Source: Blasia pusilla (Eukaryota; Marchantiophyta; Marchantiopsida; Blasiales). Taken from it: 64,000 nucleotides of DNA. A program made the position numbers and the translations under genes. The notes below the pieces were generated by a model that was not told where the DNA came from, searched no databases, and saw only the letters and a program-made list of their open reading frames with translations. Location of the stretch: the NCBI GenBank assembly GCA_050084515.1, contig CM114273.1:34410001-34474000 (forward strand), written 5' to 3'. Shown in pieces: positions 48,151 through 59,339 of this stretch (its first letter is position 1; every line of letters begins with the position of its first letter).

Positions 48151-49458
48151 TGATCCCAAGAGACACCCATTCAGACTTGTATCTTGCTTCTACAGCTCAT
48201 GTCTCACTCATGAGACTCTAGCACATTTCTATCCTAGTTTGAGCCTACTATACTTATGATGTTCTATGTTGGCACAATTTTGGTTATGAGGGTTGTAAAA
48301 CTTGCCCCAAATGAATAGATCATTATCAAAAGAATGTTATGTATGCATGCCAAGGTGTGTAGGGGAAAGATCCTACATCATAAACGTAACATCAATTTCT
48401 CGCTTACATTATCCAATGGATGTTCTACGAAGTCTCTCAACTCATCATACCCTTATGGAAGATACTTCACAACATCATATCGCAGTCTACAACGATCCAC
48501 AATAAAACGTTGTTAGATTAGGCCGGTATGTCAGACATATACAATCCCTTGGGATCTGTAGCCTAACATAAGTATGTATTGTACAAACATAGTTGAGGTA
48601 GGATTAGGTTTAATACACTGTGACAATCTCAATATTAGTAAACGTTCCAATGAATTATGATATTGGACTTATCTGGCACACCCATTGGTACGTCATATAT
48701 TGTCCACATGAATATATATCAAAGCATGAATGTACAACCAATTTATGAATATGCAACTCCTTGAATGAATGTGCGAAGTCCCTCCCATAATAATGCAAAA
48801 TCTTCAACTATTGGCTTCATGTAGGTGTTGAGATCCCTTTCCATTTTGGGACCTTGTAGGAAAAATAAAGGTAAGTATGGAAATCGACGATGATGTATAA
48901 CGAGGCAGTGGAATACATAATCATAAGTTCAACTTATGTAAGTAATACATTTGGAATCATAAGTGCCAAAATCAAGTTATCCCTCATAATTGGAACTCAC
49001 GGCAGGATGTTTAGTTCACAAACATCATTGACCAAAGCAAGTTAAGATTTGCATGACATCCCATTAGACGCTAGTCAAAATTGAACTCGATGAGGCTCCT
49101 CTCTTCAACCGGGAGATAATGCAAGCTTTTCAAAACTTGTTATGCCAAATTTGACGGCTAAGATTCTCAAAATGTAATTCTTTTAAGTCTTTCTTGAGAT
49201 AAAAATTGGTGGTCATAGTTTTTATTTAAATTAAAGTTCAAGAAATTAGATCTCAAAATTTTGTGATTTTATCTATATTTTGTGCATTAAAAATTCCATA
49301 TCCTCTTCCTTTTACATTCAAACTTAAGTCGTATCTTTTTGGTTAGGATCATCCATTATAATATGGATTAATTTATATTTTTAATAAAATATTATTTTTC
49401 CACTCATTCAAATATTTTTCCCCGTATAATATGAATGGATGGACAAAATTTAAATATA
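48151..49458. other. No gene seen
   Basis: AT-rich spacer; no coding or RNA signal recognised. Confidence 0.5.
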
Positions 49459-49990
49459 CTAGTTGGTGCCCGTGCGATGCACGAATGAACTTTGGACTAC
49501 TAATGAGTTGGAAAATATACTATGGGAAAGATTATTTACCAAGTTTGAGACATAAAAAAATTCGGCAAGCATCATCATTAGATTTATTTATCAAAGTTTT
49601 GGATATCAATTTCATCCACTATTTTAAAGGAGATTTCCTTTTAAAGGAAGGATTCACTTCTTCGGGAAGGGAACTATTAAATATAGTAATACCCCCCATA
49701 GTCCGGGGAGTTTTTTCACGAGAATCGGAACATTGCCGGTGTTTCATAGGCTAGATCGGTAAATTCAGATTTCCAGCCGTTTTTCTGAAACTTTTACAAA
49801 GATAACCGCCCTAACCCGGCCAATTATTTGCCGACAAGTTTTAAATAAATTGGAAATTTCTGAATTTAGCCAGCTACGATTACTCATAACACGGATGTCC
49901 CCGTTCTCAAATTATAACATGGATTATTTTGCCTTACTATCCATATAAAACAAAAGGTCCATATAAAATCACCCATTCTAATATATAAAT
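49459..49990 (-). mobile_element. Helitron-like element next to MAGO
   Basis: The left end is textbook when read on the minus strand: a hairpin CGTGC-GAT-GCACG (49,471-49,483) followed eight bases later by CTAG (49,462-49,459), then T. The right end near 49,976-49,989 (CCCATTCTAATATATA) looks like a decayed TCTATATT start. A second hairpin-like GTGCGAATTGCAC follows at about 50,010-50,022. No coding capacity. Confidence 0.45.
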
Positions 49991-50114
49991 AAATTGACAA
50001 ACGCTATGGTGCGAATTGCACGAGTATTATCACAGACAGGACACCTAGCCAGCTAAAATGGAGTCTCCGCCAAGCCGTCTCTGTCATCGTGTTCCCCACC
50101 AAATACAGCGGCTC

Positions 50115-50177
50115 CACGTGGGCCGGGCTGAGGAAGAGGGAGAGGAATGGGGTTGGGGTTGGGGTTAGGGTTTGGGG
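50115..50177 (+). promoter_or_regulatory. Site II / G-box, telo-box and G-tract cluster upstream of MAGO
   Basis: CACGTG at 50,115-50,120 overlaps TGGGCC at 50,119-50,124 (site II type). Five G-tracts from 50,149 to 50,177 are separated by 2-3 bases, and TTAGGGTTT (telo-box) lies at 50,165-50,173. Site II plus telo-box is a common pair in promoters of plant translation and RNA-processing genes. The G-tracts could also form a G-quadruplex. They lie 167-229 bases before the MAGO ATG, so they may be promoter or 5' leader. Confidence 0.6.
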
Positions 50178-50343
50178 TGAGAGAGTCAAGGAATTCGTTT
50201 TCTCGTGGGAAGGTCGTTTAGATCGCGCTGAAGATCTCGAGGGTTTGGATCGGGCGGGGAGGGTTTCGGATCGGGAGGGAAGGGGTTGTGCGTGTGCTTT
50301 CGTGGGGATCGAGAGGGAGGGAGTTGTACGTGATTTCGTGAGG

Positions 50344-51386
50344 ATGGCGGAGGAGGTGGGAGAATTTTATGTCCGTTATTATGTGGGGCACAAGGGGAAG
50401 TTCGGCCACGAGTTTCTGGAGTTCGAGTTCCGACCGGACGGCAAGCTGCGCTATGCCAATAACTCTAATTACAAGAACGATACCATTATTCGTAAGGAGC
50501 TTTTCCTATCGCAGGCCTCCCTGCGCGAGTGCCGCCGGATCATTGCCGATAGCGAGGTTCGTTGTCGGGACTCGGATTCATTGTTTGCGTGTCTCAAGAT
50601 GATTTTTTCTCTCGATTTACTTCGGCAGATCCTTCGTTTTTGACCCGGTAGAGTGTTGTGGTCCTCCTTTGATGGTCGGCCGTTCTCTCTTGGGTTGTTG
50701 CGTGATTGAGGGAGCGGGGGAGTTGATTTTGCGAGCGTTGTGCTGATTGGAGGTGCTTTTATCTGAGTAGATTATGAAGGAGGATGACAACAACTGGCCA
50801 GAACCGGATAGAGTTGGCCGACAAGAGCTGGAAATTGTGATGGGAAATGAGCACATTTCTTTCACCACTTCCAAAATCGGCTCCCTTCTGGACGTTCAAA
50901 GCAGCAAAGATCCAGAGGGCCTGCGAATATTCTACTACCTTGTACAGGTTAGCTCGATTCCCTTCTCTCGCAGTAACGCTGATCGGATCAAATTTCCAAA
51001 CGTGTCTTTGTCAGTGTGCTACGAAGCAGCAAGTAGATACTGGAAAGGGGATGTGCAGGGTGATTTAGGTAAAGAAAGAGTAAAGAACCCTGTAGTAGAG
51101 GTACGGAAACACGCACTTAAACACAAGTAGGATGGTATCGTCGTTTTATTTTAGCCCGTCTGAAGTGAAACTTGGTAATGTTTTGGCCACTGTTTCTTGT
51201 CAAATTTGTTGACTCCGTCCTTGTTTGGAAATGGACTTGCACTCGTTTAGATATCTATCGGAGGCGTCGTTCCTTCTAATAGGTCTTACGTCTTTAGATC
51301 ACTGACAGATGAATTGTGGTTTCCAGGATCTCAAGTGCTTCGTCTTCTCTCTAATTGGACTGCACTTTAAAATCAAACCCATCTAA
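50344..51386 (+). CDS. MAGO: MAGO NASHI, exon junction complex core protein
   Basis: Three exons join in phase 0: 50,344-50,556, 50,771-50,947 and 51,327-51,386, giving 149 aa, the usual family length. The product has the near-invariant features of Mago: start [88 protein letters not shown] and end HFKIKPI. Mago binds Y14 (RBM8A); the pair locks eIF4A3 onto spliced mRNA and helps mRNA localisation and surveillance. The ATG at 50,344 was chosen because it matches the family N-terminus. The frame is open a further 85 codons upstream (ATG at 50,089), but that part is Gly/Arg-rich and unlike Mago, so it is probably leader. Introns begin GTTCGT and GTTAGC and end TAG and CAG. Confidence 0.98.
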
Positions 51387-54300
51387 CGGTCTCCGGTCAT
51401 TGATTCCCCAATGCTCATCAACACAGTAAAAGAATGGAAATTCACATCCACATGGTCTGGATCTATTGGACAATGTATGCAGTTTTTACCCATGACAGTG
51501 GTGTTATATTGTTTGGATACCCACAACGAACTGTAGGATTTCTCCAAGGATGATTTATGTAGGGTCCTTTCTCTAAAGACATTAGGCATTGTACTATACA
51601 AGTGAAATGCAATAGTTTGTAGCAGTTTATGTTCAGTGAGTCCTGTGTTGCGATTCACAACTCTCTGGACTGGTGGATGCGTTTCTCTTTTTACCCCTTC
51701 CTTGTCCAGACTGGAACATTGCCGTGATGGAACAGTTTCTGTGTTTGTGGCAGTCAAGTGCGTCATGTTGATGTCTTCCTCCAGAGTCTCGTCTCCTGAG
51801 GCGTGTACAGTTCACAAATGCTGGAATTGTCGGCAACCACTATTTCTGCTGACTACTACCTCTGATATCTTTACTTTGGCTATCATCATAGGTTGATAAT
51901 GCGTTTGCCTGAATGTCCTTCCACCTAAGCTGTTTCATCCCATGGAACATATAGATTGACTAGGCATTTTCCTCATCAAGAAATCCGCTAAGAGGTACAC
52001 AACTATTGTCATTATCATGTTTGTCTGCGGGGCGGACAAAGGTACACGCAACTTTCCCACCCTCATGGGAAGGCACACATGGAGTGTGTAGGGAGAGAAA
52101 ACAGAGTTATTTCTGGTCTCGACGAAGACTCTAGGAACTCACATGGAAACTGCGGAAGTTCAATTTAACCAAAGAGAGATGCACTACACCAAAGTCTACA
52201 CCAAAGTCCTCAATGAGGACGCCATCTGAATGGGGAAAATGTGAGGTCAGGCAAGTATGCATCCAGTAACCAGCTTTGCATTAGAAATTGCCGAGTGTAA
52301 GAAAGCATCTGAGGGTTGCTTTCTTTAGACCTGTCTAAAGCTTCTAATCCTGAGACGTGAATGGAGCTCTTGTCACATACTCGTAGCCATTTTCAATTTA
52401 ATCCAAGGCATATCGGAAGGCAGTGGGGCTCCAACGAATCATCAGGTGCAATTGAAGGCTGTCAAGAAATGGGTGGGGCCACCCACAGGCGTGAATTCGG
52501 GTTGAGTCACATGGAAGGCTCATGCTCAGTCCACAGCCGCCACACCAAATCAAAATACGACCCGTGATGGATGATTCGCAGTTGATACTGACATATCTTG
52601 ATGTTCATTGAAACACTCCCTCCACCCTCCTCAAAATCTCATATACATTCTCGGACAAGATTTTTGGGCACACCGGTTTTTCTCGGGGAGAACCTTCATG
52701 GTAGTCGAAACTACCTCATTAAAAAATACTCTTTTACAAAAAACTGTTTAACATGCTATCTTATAAGATGCATTTTTTATGTGTAGACTTATTAAAAAGT
52801 ACTATCTTACAAAAATCTGTTTCACATGCAATCACATAAGATATGCATGGACTTTTTGTAAGACAGTTTGCTCCTAGTGAAACAATTTTTTTAGCACGTG
52901 AAACTTTTTTTTCTGCTTAATTGTCATATGTCAAGCATGAAGTTATTTTCAAATCAAAAAATCATCCTCCAAGAATAATATAGATTGAGTAACATTTTTA
53001 ATGCATAGATTTGCACGACATGAAACATTTTAATGTAGAATAATATAGATTGAGTAACGTTTTTGATGTATCTGGTAAAAGTGTAAAATATTTTAAGAAA
53101 GAAAATGAGATGTCAACTTTCAATTGTTTCAATTTTAACTTTCAACGTTGAAGAGAAAGAATTTTTCTTTGATAATATGACTAGTTTTGAGGCTAATTTT
53201 TGTGTTTCGGTTATGTATGAACATAAGAATTTTATAAAGGTATGAAACTACCATCTTACCATTAAGAAAACCTGGCATCTCATGGGGAAATCTTTTCTAT
53301 CAAATAACAATATCTCCTCAATGATATGTGTATTATGTAGGTTATGCCTTGTACGTTCACCAATCTGGTAATCCTTTTGGTGAATATCCCTTTCCTCAAC
53401 AAAACTCTCATTATCTAAACAAGGATCTGGCCTGTGTTTCTTATGGAGCAAACTATCTTATAAAAAAATTAATTTCATAATAATTAGGAAATTCTAATTT
53501 AAAATCTCCTTCTCTGAAAAGTTTAATTTTTCTAGAGATTGTATGTGGGATGGACCAGCATATGAGTGGGTGGATAGAAGAGAAAAAGTAGATGGAAGAA
53601 TAGGTATGGGGGAAAAAGTAAAAGTTATGAAATATCCCTCAATCCACTCCTTAGTTCATTTAGGAATGGATGGAGGGCGAGGGGAAAAAAGGGAATCTTT
53701 TGCGGAAGGTGTCTAAGACCAAAAGGATGGGAGGAGTAACATCTTGTATGTATGTGCACACATGGAGAAGAATATTATAACACACAAAAATAGTTCAAGG
53801 GAAGGAATAAAAGCATGAAAGTGGATGGAAAGAAGTCATTAAAGAGAACATCAAATCCACACAAATTTAGCATTGATTGGTTCTATTTTCAAGACAATTG
53901 CTATTATGGAGGTGAATGTTTTCTTTACTCTTAGGGTCATATTGTGTACTATGCTCAAGATATTGGTTTTGTATTTATTTTTTGGAAATTGAAATTCCAT
54001 GAAAATGGCACCAAGAGTAGCGTCCAGTTTTTTGGTTGACATTTGGTAGTTTGTTGGCTATCTTCGAAATGTGCAACCTATAAAATCTTTGAGAATCAAC
54101 CAATACTTCCATTTAGGGTTTGGGGAGTTTTTCATGGGATCGGTACATTACATGGAATTTCGATTAGGAAACAATAATGTTGATCTTGGAATGTCGATGT
54201 TATATAGAGAAGCTACACAAATCCAATGAGTTTTTGTAGGAAAATTTTAGAAAAATAATTTTTTTCAATTTTAATCAGCTAGTTTTACTCGTTACTTGCA

Positions 54301-54454
54301 ATATGTTCACAATATTTAAGGTTGAGAATGCACAGACGCCGATGCATATAAAGCTATTAAGCGTTAGCTTTGGCTGAGAGGCTCCCAATGAACGCCACCG
54401 TCGCCACGTGTGAAGCCTTTCAACTTTTCAAATTTTTTTAATTTTGCCCAAGGT
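51387..54454. other. MAGO 3' flank, then AT-rich spacer with Helitron-like termini
   Basis: 51,387 to about 52,560 has gene-like composition but no recognised product. At 52,968-52,984 the sequence CTCCAAGAATAATATAGA|T is a Helitron-like terminus, and AATAATATAGATTGAGTAAC is repeated about 67 bases later. From 52.6 kb on the stretch is AT-rich. A segment near 54,115-54,165 resembles 49,700-49,745 (GGGGAGTTTTT and ATCGG blocks). Confidence 0.4.
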
Positions 54455-54560
54455 TGTATGTGGAGAAAGTTTGTGTTTGTGGACATGTCTATATCTGTGG
54501 ACTTATGTATGTCCTATTAAAAGATTTGTCTATGTGGGTCCCATCTCCACCATTTTTCTT
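54455..54560 (+). repeat. Dispersed ~100-bp repeat, copy B
   Basis: Counterpart of 17,418-17,525: GGACATGTCTATATCTGTGG, then GTATGTCCTATTAAAAGA and GTGGGTCCCATCTCC in the same order and spacing. No coding role evident. Confidence 0.6.
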
Positions 54561-55290
54561 ATTCCCTCCACTTATCTTCTTGATTCAAAATATTTTTTAA
54601 AATTTGAATTAAACTCAAGTAAAATTTAGAAAGGAAATTACATGTTAATTTTAAAATGAGGAGAAAATATGAAAATATAATAATTAATATTATTATTCTT
54701 AAAAAGGATGAAAATATTTTTAAAGATTTTATTATCCGTTTAGAAGATTTCTAAAGAAGATTTTGAATTTTTTTCATCAAAATCAATGGTTTTACTTTAT
54801 TAATTAAGGGCTAGTGGTTCAAAAATTATGAAAATTCATTCATTTCTAAACTAAAATAAGGAAATATATCAATTAAATGTTTTAAAAAATTCACGGTTAT
54901 TTATTTCTCTAAGTGAAATTTCATTATTTACTCATGATTGTATAATTTAAAATTTCAAGGTATGTATAGTATAACACACCTCATTGTGAATACATCACAA
55001 TATATTTCTTCTCGTGCTTGTACGATGCACGGAAAAAAAAAGTTTTTGGAGTAGATTATTAATTTGAAGTATTCTGAAACATTCATTTTAATTCAATCGT
55101 ATATTAATTTGAAGTATTCGAATTAATGAATTTGAGAATTCATTCGAACTCAAAACTATACAGTTAATGAAAATAAATAAACAAATTTCGCAATGGGAGA
55201 CTAATCTATCATTTATGAAATAGCGGGCCACACAAGTGAAGACTAATCTATCATTTACGAAACCGCAACATCTTCAAAGAGAAACACGTG
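54561..55290. other. AT-rich spacer with a 42-bp tandem duplication
   Basis: GACTAATCTATCATTTA occurs at 55,199 and again at 55,241, and TTAATTTGAAGTATTC occurs twice near 55,060-55,120. GTGCTTGTACGATGCACGG near 55,015 resembles a Helitron hairpin end without a clear CTAG. No gene. Confidence 0.45.
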
Positions 55291-56588
55291 TTTTTTGACA
55301 AGTGACACTTTCATAGTTTGCGATGCGTGTTCTTGCGAAGTGGTAGGGACTGGTGAGATGAGGAACAGGTGTCCGTCCGTCTGGTGGAGAGATGCGCTAC
55401 TGAGACTCGTGAGGGTGATTCGTTTGTGGGGAGAAGGTGCAGGGAAAGTGAGAGATCCAGACCTCACAGGCGAAAGAGGAATTCCTCCGGTCCCGAGTGG
55501 TGGCGTTGCGGACCTGCGCAGCCATCGCGCTTGTCGCGAGAGGAGAGATCGGCACGCGCGAAATCGAAGCTGCGGAGCTCGAGTGATGATGGCTTTGCGC
55601 GAGGGAGAAAGAGGAGGAGGAGGAGGGAGCGGTGTGTGATCTGGTGTGTCGTCGTCCGTGCAGCAGAGTGCAATTGGAGCTTCGTTAGATCTGATGACAA
55701 CAGCAGGAGAGCATTCGGAAGGTCGGCTTCAATGACATCTTCATTGAGTGTGCGAAAGGCGTCGCGCGCGCTCTGGTCGAATCTGTGGCCTGTCCTCGCT
55801 GACACGGAGTAAGCTGGCCACGGGGATTCAAGCGAGGAACGATGAAATTGCCGAAAGGTCAAGGAACGCCTGCGTGTTGAAGACAACAACATCGACCGAG
55901 GACCAGATTTACGTCCGTCTTTCGATGATGCAGTGCAGTCAGCGTCCAATCAACCAGAGCTCGGCTGGAGAAGCCGGGTGGAAACAAGATTGCTTCAAAT
56001 TGAGCGCAGAGGAATTTCAATCTCTGAAGAAATTTCGGTGATCTCTGAAGGCCTGTGTAGTGCAAGCCTGCCTCTTACAGCAGCGAGGATCGGATGACTT
56101 CATGTGAATCACTCAAAGACTTCTTTGGCTCCCACATTGCCTGCGACGCCCATCGCCATGACTCACATGGACTCTCTGCGTGCAACTAGAGAGGGTAAAG
56201 GTCCGGTCTCAAGAATGACAGAAAGGCCTTCGAAACTCTGCCTTACCCACAGTCCGGTATCCCATTTCGTCCTCGAGGTGGGGAAGCACAGACCGCCGAA
56301 GTTGGAATCCTGAAGGAGACTTCTCCTGGCTACCAAGCAAAACTCCATCGGACACACATGCACATGTAGTAGCCTTCTGTGACTCTGAGCTGCAAGAGCT
56401 CTACTCTAGAAGCTGAATCGAGAGTGATCAAAAGTCCAGCTGCTCCTGGGATTGGCAGAGATCTGGAGTACGTTCTGTGGGAGACAAGTGAACAAACAAG
56501 CAGGCACCCTCAGAGTTCCAGCACCACATGTTCAGCACAGTGAGGAGAAGGCAGAACAGATTGCACATTGCAGTCGCGTTGGAATCGA
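55291..56588. other. GC-rich region, 3' of the plastid protein gene; no confirmed gene
   Basis: Overlapping frames on both strands: 114 and 147 codons plus, 161 codons minus (55,464-55,949). The minus frame has a helix-like segment (SARDAFRTLNEDVIEADL) but no domain I recognise. High GC makes long chance frames likely. The part near 56,588 should contain the 3' untranslated region of the minus-strand gene. Confidence 0.35.
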
Positions 56589-57347
56589 TTACAGAGAGTT
56601 TGCTATTTCGTAAGCTTGTTTACAATGTACGAGAGTTTGATCTAGCCTGTCGCGCAGAGTCGTGTCTTTGCGAGCGGCAGCCACGAGTTGAAGATCCATC
56701 TCCATGAGATGAACCGCTCTCAGAATTTCGAACAAGGACTGTTCGTTCACTCCTTCCTCGCCCATCAGCGTCTCTACCTCGGCCTCTAGTCTCTCCACCA
56801 CCGCGCTCCCCGCAGCAGCGATCATCCTTCCGTCCCCGCTCGAGGGCCTTTCCAACAATTGCATGTACACAGAACACATGCTACGAATCACCTGCCCCTT
56901 CCCAGTCTTCACTCTGGGCGCGTCGGCCTCCTGTGCCTGAAATCCGACTTCAATCTCCTTCTTCGTCTTCTTCTGCTGCTGCTGATTTTCGTCGGACTTA
57001 TCCCCTTCGGCAGTCGGCAGAGACTGCCCAGTCTCGAAGGCAATGATGGCATCCTTTTCTTCTTGGGTCAATGGGCTCATTCCGCCCTCTGCATCGGGCT
57101 CCTCGGAGTCCTCAGAAAAGCCACTGGAGAATTCCACGAATGGGTCTTTTTCCACTCCGATTCTCGTCCCTGTCCACCCCCGCGATCCTGACTGTTTCCA
57201 TCTCGCTCCGCAGAAGCCATGGCCGCCTCGCGCAAGCAACACGGACGCATTCTGCCCTCCCGAACTCGATATGGCGGCACCGACAACCACAGTGCGCGAC
57301 AATCCTCCCGCCGATATCGCAAGGACGGGACTGCACGAAGCGGCCAT
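56589..57347 (-). CDS. Probable plastid-targeted protein of unknown function
   Basis: An intronless 252-codon frame starting MAASCSPVLAISAGG. Residues 1 to about 65 are Ser/Ala/Gly/Arg-rich with few acids, as in a chloroplast transit peptide. About 66-125 is acidic (FSEDSEEPDAEGG) with a Gln run. About 150-252 is predicted by eye to be mainly helical: IRSMCSVYMQLLE, VVERLEAEVETLM, FEILRAVHLMEMDLQLV, LRDRLDQTLVHCKQAYEIAN. The end pattern (MEMDLQLV ... RL ... C-x-x-A ... IANSL) reminds me of a conserved plant plastid family, but I cannot name it. Composition, length and clear domain layout argue for a real gene; no catalytic motif is visible. Function unknown. Confidence 0.7.
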   Translation of the reverse strand: MAASCSPVLAISAGGLSRTVVVGAAISSSGGQNASVLLARGGHGFCGARWKQSGSRGWTGTRIGVEKDPFVEFSSGFSEDSEEPDAEGGMSPLTQEEKDAIIAFETGQSLPTAEGDKSDENQQQQKKTKKEIEVGFQAQEADAPRVKTGKGQVIRSMCSVYMQLLERPSSGDGRMIAAAGSAVVERLEAEVETLMGEEGVNEQSLFEILRAVHLMEMDLQLVAAARKDTTLRDRLDQTLVHCKQAYEIANSL

Positions 57348-59339
57348 AGCGACAAGCTTCCGCCTCTGCTGCGAGAATCACTCCAGGGGTTTAGCGGTGC
57401 GCTGTTTCGCATGGACGAGCGGGGATTTCAGGAAATCCGCGACGCGTGTTTCAAAGAATCGCCCGGAGTTCACTCCGCTGCGGGATTCTCTCTTTGTGAA
57501 TGTGTGCTCCGCGAGCACTCGCTTTCGCTTTCCCCTTCCGCGAGAGCTCTCGTCTCAGAAGAGCATACGGTTGGGCGTCTACTTCCCTCGCCAGACGCGA
57601 CTCAGAGCTCTCGATTTCCTCTTCCGCGAGATGTCTCCCCTCAGAGAATACGATTGAGCGGCTGCGTTCCTCGCCAGTGCCGCGGCCGTCTGCACACAGA
57701 ATCTACCACACGAGCTCGCTATCCTGCGCGGCGGACTCGTTTGTTCATCCGAGAGCACACGCTTCTGCATAAGCTTCTCCTTTCCCCGCCCGACAGATGC
57801 AGATGTCCCTGACCACTGACAATCACCCGGAGCTCGCTATCCTGCCAGCTCCCCCGGATTCTCCGAGGGCATGCACTAATGCGTTCGTTCTTCTCGTGCG
57901 GTGAAGCTCATCGCTGCTTGGCTTTCCCTTTCTCGCCAGATCCACCCTTCACTTCAGCTGACTCAATTCCTTCAAACGAGCTCTGTCCGCTTCGTAGCCA
58001 TAGCCGGTAGGTCCCGCATGGCTGTGAAGATCTCACTCTTCAGACGGACTGGAGACTTCATTGCGAACGCGATCGCACTTCAACGGCCTTCGTCCGCTCG
58101 GTGGCCATGGCTGTGAAGCTGCGACTACTGAGGCAGATCAGTTCACAGCGCGTGCGATCTGGGATCGAAAGGGAGAGGTTCGTGAGCACTGCTCGCGCAA
58201 ATGCTATGGGGTGGTCATTTGCTGGAGATTGGGGATTGCTTGGGCCTGGATGCTCGTAGTCCTGGCGAGAAGCGCCTTCGAGTTTCCGCCACATGACGGA
58301 CCTCTTCTTTCATCTCCAGGCAGGCTGCTGACCCGTGAAGGCGACGGGATTCGTGATTCTTGGTCCCGGTCTTATGCAGTCCCATCAGAGTTTGAGAGTT
58401 AGAGCAGTGGTTGCCCGGAGTTCGTGAGGAGAGGTGCTCCACTGTTGCATTCGTGACGGACTATATCACAATTCGGCTCCTGCAGTGCCGTGAGAGTGAG
58501 GGAGCACCGCTGTTCGATTTCGCGCTCGGAAAATTCAAGGCCTCCAAAAGCCTTACAAAATGAGGCCATCCGTGCTCGCACCTGAACCCCTTCGGATGCC
58601 AACGAAGAGGTTGTTAGCACATTCGGATCCCGACCGCACCTCCCACGCAAGTGCTTTGAATTTCAACGAGATTCCACGAAAGAAGCGGCATTCAGACTGA
58701 AAACACTCGTCAACTACTCGCATAAATAAACTTCCTTGCGGAACTCCCTCTCTACCAAATCTCACCAGGAAAATATCGCGAGTCCATCCGTTTCCAGATC
58801 GAAGAGAGACCTCTCCAATCTAAGGATCTCTCCATCGATGGAACCCGTTGGACGGTGTCGCAGAGAGGCCGTGCGTCCGGGAAGGCTTTACCCGCGGCGA
58901 ACAGTCCAGTGCGACCGCGAAAAAAAGGGGAAGAAACTCGTACGCATGCAGTGGTCCACGAGATATCGACCAGCCATTGCACCTACAGAGCGAATGCAGC
59001 TCCATATAGGGAGAAGCCATCCCTGTGCTTGAAATCTTCCAACGTGCAGGGGAGACCAGCTAATACCACAGGGGTGATTCACTGCGACCACCATCTCCTC
59101 AAGCGCAGTAACAATGCATCCCTCACAATGATGAGACTGGACAGACTACACGCGAAATTGTGCTCGAGTTAGCCTTGGAATCATAGACGAGTCAGAGTGA
59201 CTTGTATGCATCCCGATGCAATTGGAGGGAGGAACGAAGCATATCGGAGGGAGAATCTGATAAAAGAGGTGAGAGTGACCATTCGGAGTGCTGGAGAAGA
59301 GAGTCCAGGTCTCCCTTACCAAGGGACTCTTTCTTCATT
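57348..59339. repeat. GC-rich region with degenerate tandem duplications
   Basis: Upstream flank of the plastid protein gene. Blocks repeat imperfectly. CCTTCCGCGAGAGCTCTCG (57,534) is echoed by CCTCTTCCGCGAGATGTCTC about 90 bases later. GAGCTCGCTATCCTG occurs near 57,714 and 57,831. CATGGCTGTGAAG occurs at about 58,018 and 58,107 with similar surroundings (TCCGCT before it). Many overlapping frames of 60-200 codons in several phases are a by-product of composition; no domain recognised. Confidence 0.45.

Noticed and set aside
55369-55949. Overlapping 147-codon plus and 161-codon minus frames
   Set aside because: Mutually antisense in GC-rich DNA. Neither shows a family motif, so I could not choose a coding strand.
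57043-57812. Plus-strand frames of about 200 codons
   Set aside because: GC-rich antisense and upstream flank of the minus-strand plastid gene; Arg/Ser/Pro-rich without domains.
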